64,000 bases of DNA from Mesostigma viride (taxonomy: Eukaryota; Streptophyta; Mesostigmatophyceae; Mesostigmatales; Mesostigmataceae): assembly GCA_009746045.1 (NCBI GenBank), contig RPFO01000594.1, positions 675,449-739,448 of the forward strand, written 5' to 3'. The translations under genes and the position numbers were made by a program. The notes beneath the pieces were generated by a model. That model was not told the origin of the DNA. It ran no database searches and was given only the letters and a program-made list of their open reading frames with translations. Shown one piece after another: positions 1 to 9,982 of the stretch (its first letter is position 1; every line of letters starts with the position of its first letter).

Positions 1-290
1 CCCAGGTGCACCTCGGTCCTGGACACCCGAGTGTTTGACACGCCGACGGTGTGCTCTGACCACCGGTTGGTGCGCGCGACCCTTCGGCTCCGGTTCCACG
101 TCCCCGCGCGCCGCGCCCCAGTGGTCCGCCCTGACTGGTCTGCTCTACGTCCGGTCAAGGGAGATCCTGAGGACTGGACGGACGCCGAGCACGAGCGGAA
201 CTGGTGCCGACGGATGTACCTGTCGGCACTGGACGCCCGGGCGGACGTCGACGAGCTGGACAATGGTGCCCCCAACGCAGCCATAGTAAA
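1..290 (+). pseudogene. LINE endonuclease C-terminal fragment
   Basis: Frame 1 from the first base is open and contains CSDHRLVRATLRLR, which fits the terminal SDH motif and last beta strand of LINE AP endonucleases (exonuclease-endonuclease-phosphatase fold). The residues before it lie outside the window. About 70 codons later the reading passes into RT C-terminal sequence in another frame, so the central RT domain is deleted. In an intact element this domain nicks the target DNA to prime reverse transcription. The SDH motif is seen directly; the deletion is inferred from the missing RT core. Confidence 0.7.
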
Positions 291-1014
291 CCACCGCTGC
301 CGCGCCTGCTCGACGGGACGGAGGTCCCGTTCCGCGACCGCTTCAAGTTGTTGGGGAGCTGGCTTCCCGACACCGCCGACGATGTGGACACCCGCATCGG
401 CCTTGCCTGGGCCAAGCTCCGTTCGCTCACACCCTACTGGCGCTCGAAGGGCCTTAACGGGCACCGCAAGCGCATGCTCTTCAAGGTCCTCGTCCTCACG
501 GTGCTCACGTATGGCGCCGAGGCGTGGACCCTCCCACCCAAACTGGCAGCTCGGCTCGACGGCACAGTTTACAGGATGCTTCGGCAGGTCCTTAATGTAG
601 GTTTTTCCGAGCGTCCGTCATCAGAGTCTTTGTATCATGGCATGCCCCGTGTTTCGGACGAGATTAGGCAGCGTAGGATAGCATTTGTAGGACACCTTGC
701 CCGCACCAGCCAGGTCGACACCACCCTCGGTCTGGCCGGCCCCCAGCGGCTTGGACTGTCAGCCAGGGCGGCACATTCTGACCTGGCCTGGCCCCAAGGA
801 CATTCCCAAAAGGGTAGGGAAACCTGTCACGAACTACGTTCAGATGTTGCTGGACGACCTAGTGGTCCCAGCCCAGTTTGAGCACCGCATCCACTCTCTC
901 TCCCGTCTTTGGACTGCCATGCAGGACAAGACGCGGTGGAAGAAGATTGTCAAGGCGCACACGCCCGACCCTGTGGGCAAGGCCACCTCCCCCCAAGCGG
1001 AGGAGGCGTTTTGA
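291..1014 (+). pseudogene. LINE reverse transcriptase, thumb and C-terminal region, frameshifted
   Basis: The frame starting before 300 reads FKLLGSWLPDTADDVDTRI, then KVLVLTVLTYGAEAWTL and RQRRIAFVGHLAR. This is the typical order of the post-catalytic part of plant and algal LINE reverse transcriptases (YLG, LLYG.E.W, RR..W.GH motifs). Near 740-790 the coding sense moves to frame 1, which continues with a Trp/Lys-rich tail (RLWTAMQDKTRWKKIV) and stops at 1,012-1,014. No YADD box is present. The tail is recognisable again in the 36.8-37.0 kb copy, so it belongs to the element. Dead by deletion and frameshift. Confidence 0.75.
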
Positions 1015-1096
1015 TGAGTAGTGCAGTTAGGATTTTCTAGATAGAGTTAGGATAGTTCGATCACGCGGCTTCCCATCCATCATGAAATATGTGCTA

Positions 1097-1147
1097 CATG
1101 ACCTCCCCACGGAGGCATGTTATAATTTAATTTAATTTAATTTAATC
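1097..1147 (+). other. LINE 3'-end hairpin and microsatellite tail
   Basis: Bases 1,097-1,119 form a stem: CATG pairs with CATG and CCTCC with GGAGG around a CCAC loop, with one bulged A. It is followed by a run of TTTAA repeats. The same shape with compensating base changes occurs at other LINE ends in the window, so it is probably the RNA structure read by the element's reverse transcriptase. Confidence 0.6.
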
Positions 1148-1198
1148 CATTATGTAATATTTATATACGACTTTTGTGACATACAAATAAAATTTTGT

Positions 1199-1909
1199 TC
1201 ATCTAAACATTGGCTGGACCCAGCTGGCGTCAAGTCCGATGTTTTTTGCAACGTCACCCACATCTGTTCGGTGCTGCCCCTTGGCACAAGCTCTACAAAC
1301 AGGTCGTGGACCGGCTGGATCGCATAGTATCTCCGCACATCTGAACCCTGTGATGCCAGATCTCCTTTGCGGCCGTTCCGAGCTTGGCACTGGATTCGTT
1401 GTCCACATCGTCGCGTCGCTGCCGCAACACGATGTTTTCTGGCATCCGCGGGCTTTTGGTTCCCGCCGCACATTTGAAAGTGCTGTCCTCCGGCTTTTTG
1501 CCTTTGCACCGTGTGCAGTTCTTGTCGACGTTTGGAATCATGGCATGGCTAACGTGATGACTGACTAGCTAGACCTTTTCAGTGGTTTTCCATTTGCGGG
1601 TATTTCCTCGTAAATGGTGGGAGAGCGATCGCAGCAATGGTGCTCACCACTAGACACTCCCGGCCAGTTAGGCTCGAAACACACGCCCTGATCAAGCATG
1701 CTGTTTCCGGCCCCACCGTCTAGGTCATCTAGTCGCTCCACACGTAAGCCAGCCATAATTTCAATGCACAAGGATACACATTTCCATCACCATTCATCTT
1801 CATCATCCTGAACGACTCGAAAACGCGGAAAAGATAACGGCAGGCTCGAGCTACCATGGTCCGGATTCTCCCGATTTCTGGCCTGCGCTGGTTGTCTCTT
1901 TGATATGCC
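1199..1909 (-). repeat. Dispersed repeat family A, longest copy
   Basis: The core (about 1,574-1,909) is repeated at 11,655-11,870 (+), 12,421-12,728 (-), 45,162-45,530 (+) and 63,059-63,146 (-). The part at 1,481-1,573 is shared with the 12.4-kb copy, so the family is longer than its core. On the minus strand the core keeps a short ORF (1,771-1,565) that is nearly the same at 45.3 kb. Downstream is a cysteine-containing reading (NCTRCKGKKPEDSTFKC, 1,541-1,293). I do not recognise the product. It may be a fragment of a DNA transposon or a spread gene piece. The 45-kb copy gives clean boundaries. Confidence 0.7.
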
Positions 1910-4703
1910 CAAGTGGCCACGCTGAGGCGATTCCTATTGAGGGGCTTGCTGAAAATACCACTCGCAGCTGTCACAGGGGCTAGAAGGTCTATTCTACACC
2001 CACAGCATGCCAAGTAGACCTAAACCCAACCCATGGATATGCAGCAATCATCACGTACCAGCCGTGAGGGTTGAAAGTCACTCGGCAGGCGGCATGGCGA
2101 CGATACGTTTGCGCACCTTTGTTGTGGCGTCGTTAAGTGTAAGTAGTGGTATATCCCTTGACAAGGCCTGCCTGACCTTGTCACACCTCATCCCCCATTC
2201 CTCAACTTGCATACCTCATGCTCCTGCCTAGACTCTCAGCCTGGGCCTGCCTTGCTGGCCACGCAGCTTCCATGTTGGACGTCCAACTCCTCAGCCAGCA
2301 TGGTGGCATTGATGAAGTAGCCACTGACAAATCCCCCCGTTGCTGCCTCAAGGTTTGCCCTAAGCTTTGGCCACTATCATACCTAGCATGAAGTGACCAC
2401 TGCACAATATCAGTCAGCTCCCTGGCCACAGGCGTACCACAGTCCACATTAACGCATGCTGCATGAGGCCAACTCCCCATATCCCTTTCTCGTTGTGGTC
2501 TTGCTCTTGCCCTTGCCCTAATACCCTTGCGTTTGCCAACTGTCAGTCATCCTTGTAGCTTGTGCCATGCCTCTCCCAGCCATCCTTGACTGTCTCCCAA
2601 GTACTGCACTTCCTCAGCTAAACTGTCAAACTAGGTCGTGCCTCATCCCATCTCTCATTGCCGTAAGGACCCGAAGTCTGGCTTGCATCTCAGCAATGGT
2701 TCGTATGTGTGCCTGTCTTTCTGGGTGAGTGGCAGTGGCCTTGGAGTAAGAGGCTTTGAGCATGTGCATGTGTGTGTGGTTCTCTTGGCAATCGAACCCT
2801 TGCACCGCTGGCATTGTGGATGTATGGCCATGCCCTCTGCCATAACGTCGCCAAATTCTGCCAACATGCATCATAGGAAAATCAGGAGTTGCTGGTAGGC
2901 CACAAGAAATGAGAAACCAAGTTGCACATACCTTAGTATATGAAGGGCAGGTTTTGGGTTTCTTCATTGGCGCTGGTGGCAGCGTGCGTAGTAACTGGCT
3001 CATTTACCCGTGCCCTTCGCCAGCACGCACAGCCTGAACAGCATGAACGTTGGCGTCCATGATGACGCCCTCGGCTCATCAGTCATGGTATCACCGTGGG
3101 TGATGAAGGCAGCTTGGGTGCTGGCATGGAAGGCATCATGTGCACTAGGCCGCCATGTGGCCGCAGCACAGGTAGCAGACCTAGCCCAGCAATCGACTCT
3201 CTCCCTGCTCTCATGGCATCACACCCGCTCCACAAACCATGATGAATAGTTTTCATGTACAGGCATGTCCTACACATGCGTCAGGGTAGATGCTTTGTTG
3301 ATGCGTAAGAGGAATGGCGTGCACGTATGCAATGGGTTGGATGGACTCATCAAAGCACGCGCTGCCGTCAACCGTTAAAGGAGGCCGCCCATAACTCTGG
3401 GGTTGCCATCAACATTCTTTCATTTCTTTGCCCCTTAAGGGTCAGCCATGCCATGCAAGAAAACTGCCCATATTTTGTACCACGCACAACCATATACAAC
3501 AAAGCAGCAGCTTTGTTATCCATAGCCTTGACTGCGTCGACATCAATGTTGTCATCGGCGGCAATGGCCAGCCAGCTGGCAATAGCTTGCACGCAACCCA
3601 GCACGGCCTCTCCCTAACATCCGTGTGAAGAATTGCTTCTTGATATCCCTAGTCTCTAAACTAGGCTGCACATCGCTCGTGTGAGGAAACAGCTCGCCAT
3701 CCAACCGTAGCTCGCTGAATGGCGCACTTCCCGTAAAATAGGAGTACGATGACACAAAGGGACTCCGGAGACGGGGAACTGGTACAACATTCATCCACGA
3801 AAGGAGAGGGCTTCGTCAAGGAGTAAATTGGCACCTAGATATGAATATGAGAACGTACCGCTAGTCGACAACCATGACTCTCTTGCATTTGAGGTCTGTT
3901 TCGCACACCCCGCAGCAGAAATTCGTTGCGGCATGCACCTGCTGGCATGCAGGTTGTGCATGTCGGGAGGTTAATAACAACCCCGACGCCGTGGGCGTCG
4001 TTAGTGCCAAGAAATCCTGCATTCGACATGACGTTTGGGGCAAACGCGAATATATATGGATCAGAATATATGGATTATCGGTTTGCCAAGCCTGACGCAG
4101 CCTTGAAATTGGTCGGAAATATGCGGTAGCTCGGGAAAAAAAAATTGCAGCGGTACTGAAAAAAGTCGTTCGGTCAAAGTCTTTAGAATCAAAAAATGCG
4201 TCGTTTATGATCATAAACTCGATCTTAGGGCGCACTTCATCGGGAAATTTTTTTGCTGCTGTCAGGTGGGGTCGAGAGAAAATCTGCGACCAAACAGGCA
4301 CCCACCTGTGAATGACGCAATATGCTGTTCGATTCCGCAAATTTTCTGCCGAAAAAAAAATACTGGTGGACCAAATAACTCCTTAGGAGAATGAGCGTTA
4401 AATTTCAGCCTTGATAATGCTTTTTTATGCGCTCAACATCGCCTGCCAGACCGCCATGCCTGTCGCCCGGAATTCGGTCACCGTCGTGCACGCGCACACC
4501 AAAATTTGCATTTGGCGCCACTTTTCGGGTACCGCTTCTGAGGTCGGACTTTGGCGCGGCTCGTACCGTTGTGTGGATGATGCTTTGGCTATGGCTGCCT
4601 GATTCAGTCATATTAGGTCATCCAGTCATGATGTTTGATGCATGTTTGATGCTGTATAACTTATACAACACCTATTTTCAACGTTTTGACCCTCCAAGCT
4701 CAC
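1910..4703. other. Intergenic stretch without a confident gene
   Basis: No transposon ends or long conserved ORFs are clear. It holds low-complexity CTTGCCC-type repeats near 2,490-2,530 and, on the minus strand, possible exon-like readings at 2,626-3,003, 3,010-3,277 and 3,368-3,794. At 4,100-4,400 it is A-rich. Confidence 0.4.
3368..3794 (-). pseudogene. Possible coding remnant of unknown function
   Basis: Two minus-strand readings abut here in different frames. The upstream one (3,794-3,552) contains SLETRDIKKQFFTRM. The downstream one (about 3,615-3,368) contains EAVLGCVQAIASWLAIAADD followed by VRGTKYGQF and stops at 3,368. The second has protein-like composition and is preceded by an AG (TTAG) that could be a splice acceptor, so this could be two exons or one frameshifted gene. 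A further reading around 3,010-3,200 may belong to the same unit. No domain recognised; it could also be transposon-derived. Confidence 0.3.
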
Positions 4704-5196
4704 TATTGAATTGAATTGAATTGTAACATAACTCCGTTGCGCATGGGAGTATATGTAGCACATAGCCCTTGAGAGGGGGGATATGGCCTATCATACATCC
4801 TAAGCTACTTCCTGCAAGGGTGGGAATGTAAGCTACCCCTAGCTGCTCTAGGTGCACCAAGGCACCTGCACCCTCATGATGTATCGCGCTATGCCCAGTT
4901 AAGGGGGAGCGTGGCATGTGGGGGAAGATCATCATGGCTATACAAGAGCTATGGCATGGCTTCTCAGCAGAGAGTGACTCCCTGCATGGGCACAACATTA
5001 CTAAATAAGGCTAGGCATCGTCTGGAGTGTGGCTCATCATAGGCACACATGTACATGATTACATAAAGCACGTGGCTTAGCTGGAATAGGGCCTCTAGGA
5101 GGCGTACATGTACATGGCCACGGTCTATCTATTCTACACTACTACTGCTGTATTCCCCTAAGCTGGGGCGTCTGGAGTCGCTGCATGGGCCGCGGG
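4704..5196 (-). mobile_element. ORF1-only LINE copy 1, 3' part
   Basis: Read on the minus strand this is the 3' UTR and tail of the element whose 5' part lies at 42,960-41,436. The two parts are separated by the 36-kb copia-like insertion and flanked by its GCGGG duplication. It matches the uninterrupted copy 2 at 44,915-45,763. The end has a hairpin (4,727-4,755) and an ATTGA-repeat tail (4,704-4,726). It also preserves the empty site (ATACAA, 4,940-4,945) for the repeat-A insertion found in copy 2. Confidence 0.85.
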
Positions 5197-5730
5197 AGTT
5201 ATTCTAGGGCTTCAGGCCTAGACTATCAGTACACGTGGCGTTGTCCCCGTCTCCCAATTAAGTGGGATACGGACATGGACGGTAGTGTAGTACACTGGAC
5301 ATATCTCTACTAGGATTTAGATCCGCACGTGCCATGATGGGCACGTGGGACACGTGCTAGATATTAGCACTGAGATATGTAGGGCACACGCACGTGGGCA
5401 TTCACGTGGTAGGGTTTATGAGCTGTGATGCAGACCACAAGGTGGTTGCAGTGCTAGTCCTGTACGGAGGTCCTAGGGGAGGTCCAGGACCATCCACGTA
5501 GTGCTGTTAGGCAGCAGGTGCCTGTGGGCATCGTATCACTGAGTCCTAGCTGGAGTAGATCTAGCTGGACGGAGCCAGCACCTCATTGGTTAGCACTAGT
5601 ACAGGATAGCTAGGTTACCCTAACCTACGTGCCCATGCAATCCAGCTTGGCAAGCTTGCATGGATTGATATATGCCAGCCATTGCATAATCAAACACACG
5701 TTCGCATCCATTTGCACGAGTGCCATAACT
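5197..5730 (+). repeat. 5' LTR of the copia-like element
   Basis: 534 bp, repeated at 40,911-41,435. It has a short terminal inverted repeat (AGTTAT...ATAACT) instead of the usual TG...CA. It contains six CACGTG palindromes between 5,232 and 5,408. The following bases (TGCATTTATAAAAACTC) do not match the common initiator-tRNA primer site, so the primer is unknown. Confidence 0.9.
5232..5408. promoter_or_regulatory. Cluster of six G-box (CACGTG) sites in the LTR
   Basis: CACGTG occurs at 5,232, 5,326, 5,342, 5,351, 5,391 and 5,403. In plants and algae this hexamer binds bZIP and bHLH factors, including light- and stress-related ones. A cluster in the U3-like part of an LTR suggests regulated transcription of the element. 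Function is inferred. One site is lost by a small deletion in the 3' LTR. Confidence 0.5.
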
Positions 5731-5779
5731 TGCATTTATAAAAACTCTCACAGTTTTTATACTACTCTCTCATTTTAAA

Positions 5780-6866
5780 ATGTCGAACGTTTCTGATCGT
5801 GAGGGCTCTTCGGAGTCAAGCCTGTCCCCATCGTCCGAAGATTTGGACTATCGGGCGGCAGTGCGGGGCCGGCAGGGTAGGCATGATCACGCTGGCAGCG
5901 ATGCCGGCAGTGGTCGCTCGTCTTCGGACGAGGACCCGCGGTTCCTGGATCAGCTGGCGGCGAGGCCGCCGCTGTACAATGTATGGCGTCCCAATGCACC
6001 ACCGGCTGAAGGGCAGCCCACGGCACCCGAGCTGTTTACGGGGCCGGGGAGGGTGGTGCCCGTATTGGGGGATATCCCGTCGGATGGCTACGACGAGGAC
6101 GAGGACCTGGTGGATCTCGAGCTGCCGGAGGACAGGGAGAAGCGGGAAGAGCTGCTCCGCCGCGAGGCAGAGCGCATTCGCCAGGAGGCCCAGCTGCGCA
6201 AGGAGCTGGAGCAGCAGCGCGAGCTGGAGGCTCAGCGAGAGGCTCAGCTGCGGGCAGAGACTGAGATAGACAGAACAGCCCGGGAACTCGCGGAGCGGCA
6301 GTTGGAGCGGGATCGTGTGGCGAGGGCGGGTCTGCGCGCGGGGCCGACAGGTGCGCGCGAGGCACCCCCATACGTTCTCCGCAAGAAGAACGAGCTCTTC
6401 ACTTTTGCGCACAGGCGTACAGCGCGCTCCTTCAGGCGCATGGCTGGGGATGTACTGCAGGAGACCGACTCCTCGGTGGAAATGCAGCCCGGAGCGCGGG
6501 GTGAGGAGCTGGTTTTGATGGACCCAGCTATGGTCGAGGCCGAGCGGCTGGCCAAGATAGAGTACACCAGGCATTGCCAGCGGAAGGCGAAGCGGGCAAT
6601 GGTGCGGTCCATGGCTGAGAACAGTTTGGCTAGGGAGCGTGCGGCCAGCTAGGGAGGCGCAGCATCGGGAGCTGCGGCGACTTCGTGCGAAGGCGCACGA
6701 TGCCACGGAGAAGACCCGGCGGCATCAGGCGAGGCTGGACGCGGCCATGAGGAGGTCGGAGGCGGCACTGGCAGCAATGGTGGGCCCGGCGAGGAGGGAG
6801 CAGGAGGCCAGGCTGGCCAGGAAGAGCAGGCGGAACGCACGTGCCCTAGACAGGCGTATGCGTAAT
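5780..6866 (+). CDS. Extra 5' ORF of the copia-like element, charged coiled-coil protein
   Basis: The ATG at 5,780 opens a 290-codon frame with an acidic, Ser-rich N-terminus (about residues 1-120) and a long Glu/Arg/Gln-rich alpha-helical stretch (about 121-190: EKREELLRREAERIRQEAQ and similar) predicted to form a coiled coil. The sense continues after a frameshift near 6,645 into a second Arg/Ala-rich helix ending at a stop at 6,867-6,869. An alternative frame carries on to about 6,995 (RALRRYQEAARTW). So the original protein was probably over 400 residues, upstream of gag. It may be an N-terminal gag extension or a separate structural protein. No known domain recognised. Confidence 0.55.
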
Positions 6867-6995
6867 TAAGGAGGAGCGGGCTCTGCGCAGGTATCAGGAG
6901 GCGGCCAGGACCTGGGCTCTGCAGGGAGAATTCGGAGATGCAATCCGTTTTGAGCGTGGTCTGGCGCCACATGAGCCGCTGCCCGAGGACGCGGT

Positions 6996-8430
6996 ATGGA
7001 CTTCATGCGCACCCCGCAGCCAGCAAGGGCCCAGCGAGGAGCGGCCTTGTTAAACGCGCGTGAGCGTGTTCGCGCTGGTGCAGACACACCCCACCCCCCA
7101 CCCCCCACACCCAAACACACTGTGCAGACCGACACGGACATGGAGCTGGACCGCATCGCTGCACTACTCCACCAGGAGCTGGACGCAGCGGAGGCTAACC
7201 CGACCAAGCGGGCGCGGGCAGCAGAGGCAGTAGAGCAACTGCTGAAGGCCGCCAAGCGGGTCCGCCAAGGAAAGTGGCAGGAGGGGTGTGGACCATCGTC
7301 TACGCCCCAGCGGTCGCATCCAGAGGAGGATGGTGACGAGGGGAAGGACGGGGGAGCACCAGGGGGAGGGGCACCAGCAAGCACCGGGGGTATGGCGGGC
7401 GGCAGCAACGCTGGAGCGGCAACCCAGCAGCAGCAGCAGCCACAGCATCAGCAGCAGCAGCAGCAGCAGCAGCAGCGGCAGCATCAGCAACAGCAACCGC
7501 AGCAGCAGCAGCAGCAGCAGCAACCTCAACCACAAGCGACTGTCGCTGTACCACAGCGACCCAGGTTTGATGCATCCCGTAGGGAAGATAGGATTACCTT
7601 CCCAGGTCTAGCTGAGGGATATGTGCAGGAGGATGCACTTGAGTTTCTTTTCAAGATAGAACATTCCTGGTCCCATGATAACATCCGTGATTGGTTTCCT
7701 GCTCTCAGGGTGTCTAACACGATCCACCAATCTGCACCTAGCATCAAACAAATGGTTCAGATGTATGAGAGGAGGGCCAGCACACCTGGGGCAGAGGAGG
7801 TGCAAATCTTCACAGAATTCATAGCAGACCTAAAAGGGCTGTTGACCAAGGGGGAACACCTGCAGGCTCTCAAGGGGTTCAACTGGTTGGCCTCGTACAA
7901 AGTCAACAAGTCTGACTACGTACGTGATAACAAACAGTTTGTCCTGTACATAGACAGGGACGAGGAGTTGAAGAAACTCAACTCTAAGTACCTGATCCAT
8001 CAGTGGCTCACCAAAGCTGAGCTGGACAAGAACACCAATGCAGTTCTGCTGGCTGGCCTTAAAGACAAGTGGGATGATTTTAGGGGGGCCATGTTGTTCA
8101 TTCAGCAGAGCCTAGAACCCTTCTCAACTGTCAAGGAACCCAAGGTTAACAAGGTCCAAGGGGGGGGGTCAGGACGGTGCAGGTCCTAGCAGGAAGAAGC
8201 TCATCAAGGAGGTGGTAGCTCAGGTCAAGGCGGTGTTCAAGGGTCCCCAGCAAGGTAAGAAGGCAGGGGGGTCATCCAAGCAGCAGGGGAAATCAGACAA
8301 GGGGGGAAAGGGGAACCCAGGCAGTAAGGCTGGGCCCCCCAGGGGCCTAGTCAGAAAGGTAAGCCTCATGACTCCACCCTGTATTGCACCAGGTGCTCAT
8401 GCAAGGGGCATGAGAGGGATGATTGCTGGA
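6996..8430 (+). CDS. Gag-like nucleocapsid protein of the copia-like element
   Basis: The open frame from 6,996 to 8,189 has a proline-rich start, a basic helix, a long polyglutamine run encoded by CAG repeats (about residues 143-178) and a conserved-looking alpha-helical gag core (FPGLAEGYVQEDALEFLFKI to about 8,150). A 1-nt shift in a G9 run (8,159-8,167) passes to a Lys/Gly-rich basic segment. A second shift near the C6 run at 8,335-8,340 returns to the first frame, which holds a perfect CX2CX4HX4C zinc knuckle at 8,385-8,426 (CTRCSCKGHERDDC). Both shifts sit in homopolymers and cancel, so they may be sequencing errors. The protein would package the element RNA. It continues into integrase. 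Confidence 0.75.
7424..7531 (+). repeat. CAG/CAA repeat encoding polyglutamine in gag
   Basis: A run of CAG with interspersed CAA, CAT and CGG codons gives nearly continuous glutamine. The antisense frame is a poly-Leu artefact. Confidence 0.9.
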
Positions 8431-8456
8431 AGGGCAAACCCGAACTTGGATCTGAT

Positions 8457-9947
8457 GTGGATGTATGCCCAGGTTGCTGGGAGCCCCGCCACCCGTTACC
8501 TGCAGGGGGACGCTGCAACAAGCCCAGGAAGGGAGCCTCAACGGGGCGCCCCAACAAACAAGCCAGCACTCAGGACGACTGTAAGTCTCCTGTACCCTGG
8601 TTTCTCAATGGCCGTGTACCTTCCATTTGCTCTGTGTTGCCTGACAGTGAGGAAGTGGATTGGGACCTGGCTTATGACATGACGCTAGCACAGGTGGCCC
8701 AAGATCCCACTATAGCCTCCTTAGACGCAGCAGCAGATAAGGTTATATCCTATGCCAGGTTAGCCCAACAGCTACACAAGGCAATGGGGCATGAGGCAGT
8801 GGCAGAAAGGCTGGCTAATAAAATTGATGGCCGTGACCTGGAACAGATGTGCAGGCATGTCAGGAAGCACTGTGAAGCGTGCCAACTGCATGCACCTAAA
8901 CCCAAGAGATGGCATGTGGCCACCCCACCACTGGCTAGAGGAAAGCTAGTAGGGGATGTGATACACCTGGTGAAGGACATGGTGTATTACTTGGTCATAA
9001 AAGATGCCTGGTCTAGGTTTGTGGTGATAGAACCTTTGCCAGGCATGGCCAATGAACAACTGCACAGAGCCCTGCTGATTGCACTAGCACGGTATCATCC
9101 TCAGGAAAAATTAATGCTGGATCAGCAGTTCACGTGGATACAAGATTATCCTGATCTGCCCAAGATAGACATTGCTGGGGCTCAAGATCATGAACGCCAG
9201 GGGATGATTGAACGTACCATGCGTGCTATCAGGGACCTCATAAAGAAAAATGAGTCCAGGACAGCAGAGTCTGGGAGCTATGCTGATAGGACAGCGTGGG
9301 CAGCTGAAGTGTGCAGAACTCTGAACACCAAGCCCCTCATGTCTTCTCCTTTTGGTGAAATCACATCAATTGGCCTGCAATCAGGTAGCTACTCTCAGGA
9401 GGTACTAGACCACTACAACACGCAAAGGCAACACTTGGCCAAGTTGCTGGCAAAAAAGGATAAGAGTAATGCCAGGCCTGTGTTTGAAGTGGGGGATCAG
9501 GTACTCTACTATAGGGAGGGGGAAGGGAACAAAGCCCACTCTGGTAGATGGCATGGTCCAGCTGAAATCATCAGGTTCTCAGAAACAGGGGACACGGTGA
9601 CTATTCAGCATCACAGAGAGCGAATGGTTGGCAAGCATAGACTGAAGCTTTATTACCCTCCTTTGGCAGACGTGTCAGGGGTAGAATTCTTGGACATGGA
9701 TTCAGAGCCTCAGTCTGGTGGGTTGGTCTCACCCAGTGAATTGGCTAGGGACATAGCTGATGCAAGCAACACAACCATAGACGCTCCTGTGTTCCTCAGT
9801 GGTGCAGCCCCACCACAGCCCACTGGTCCAACTGGGCAGGAGGAACGTGCACTGGATGAGCAGCAGGTCGCTCCTCCCTCATCTCAGGACAGCCACGCGA
9901 AGCAGCAGATCCTGTTGTCCCCAGGAATAAATTTGCTGAGGCTCTAA
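8457..9947 (+). CDS. Integrase of the copia-like element
   Basis: The frame is open from upstream of the zinc knuckle to 9,947. Counting from the ATG at 8,457, an HHCC zinc-binding module is at residues 107-142 (H107, H112, C139, C142). A DDE-type core follows, with D222 (LMLDQQF) and E252 (QGMIERTMRAIRD). The first acidic residue is uncertain: the usual Asp strand reads GDVIHLV. The C-terminal part (EVGDQVLYYRE...SGRWHGPAEII) resembles the GP-type module after integrase cores. The enzyme would insert element cDNA into the genome. A frame change near 9,915 leads into the protease. Integrase lying upstream of protease is unusual. Confidence 0.8.
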   Translation: MDVCPGCWEPRHPLPAGGRCNKPRKGASTGRPNKQASTQDDCKSPVPWFLNGRVPSICSVLPDSEEVDWDLAYDMTLAQVAQDPTIASLDAAADKVISYARLAQQLHKAMGHEAVAERLANKIDGRDLEQMCRHVRKHCEACQLHAPKPKRWHVATPPLARGKLVGDVIHLVKDMVYYLVIKDAWSRFVVIEPLPGMANEQLHRALLIALARYHPQEKLMLDQQFTWIQDYPDLPKIDIAGAQDHERQGMIERTMRAIRDLIKKNESRTAESGSYADRTAWAAEVCRTLNTKPLMSSPFGEITSIGLQSGSYSQEVLDHYNTQRQHLAKLLAKKDKSNARPVFEVGDQVLYYREGEGNKAHSGRWHGPAEIIRFSETGDTVTIQHHRERMVGKHRLKLYYPPLADVSGVEFLDMDSEPQSGGLVSPSELARDIADASNTTIDAPVFLSGAAPPQPTGPTGQEERALDEQQVAPPSSQDSHAKQQILLSPGINLLRL

Positions 9948-9982
9948 AAGCTCTACATAGAGCACACACTGCCAAGGCACAG

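Larger units (their letters stand above)
1..1147 (+). mobile_element. 3' portion of a non-LTR retrotransposon (LINE) with internal deletion
   Basis: The stretch reads as the end of an AP-like endonuclease, then directly as the C-terminal region of a LINE reverse transcriptase, then a short 3' UTR with a hairpin and a TTTAA microsatellite tail (about 1,121-1,147). The catalytic RT core that should lie between the two coding parts is missing, so this copy cannot move by itself. The element enters from the left edge of the window. Sequence homologous to its last about 340 bp recurs on the minus strand at 36,700-37,042, which supports the 3' boundary. Confidence 0.8.

Noticed and set aside
7164-7575. 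Antisense poly-Leu and poly-Ala ORFs
   Set aside because: Shadow of the CAG repeat in gag.
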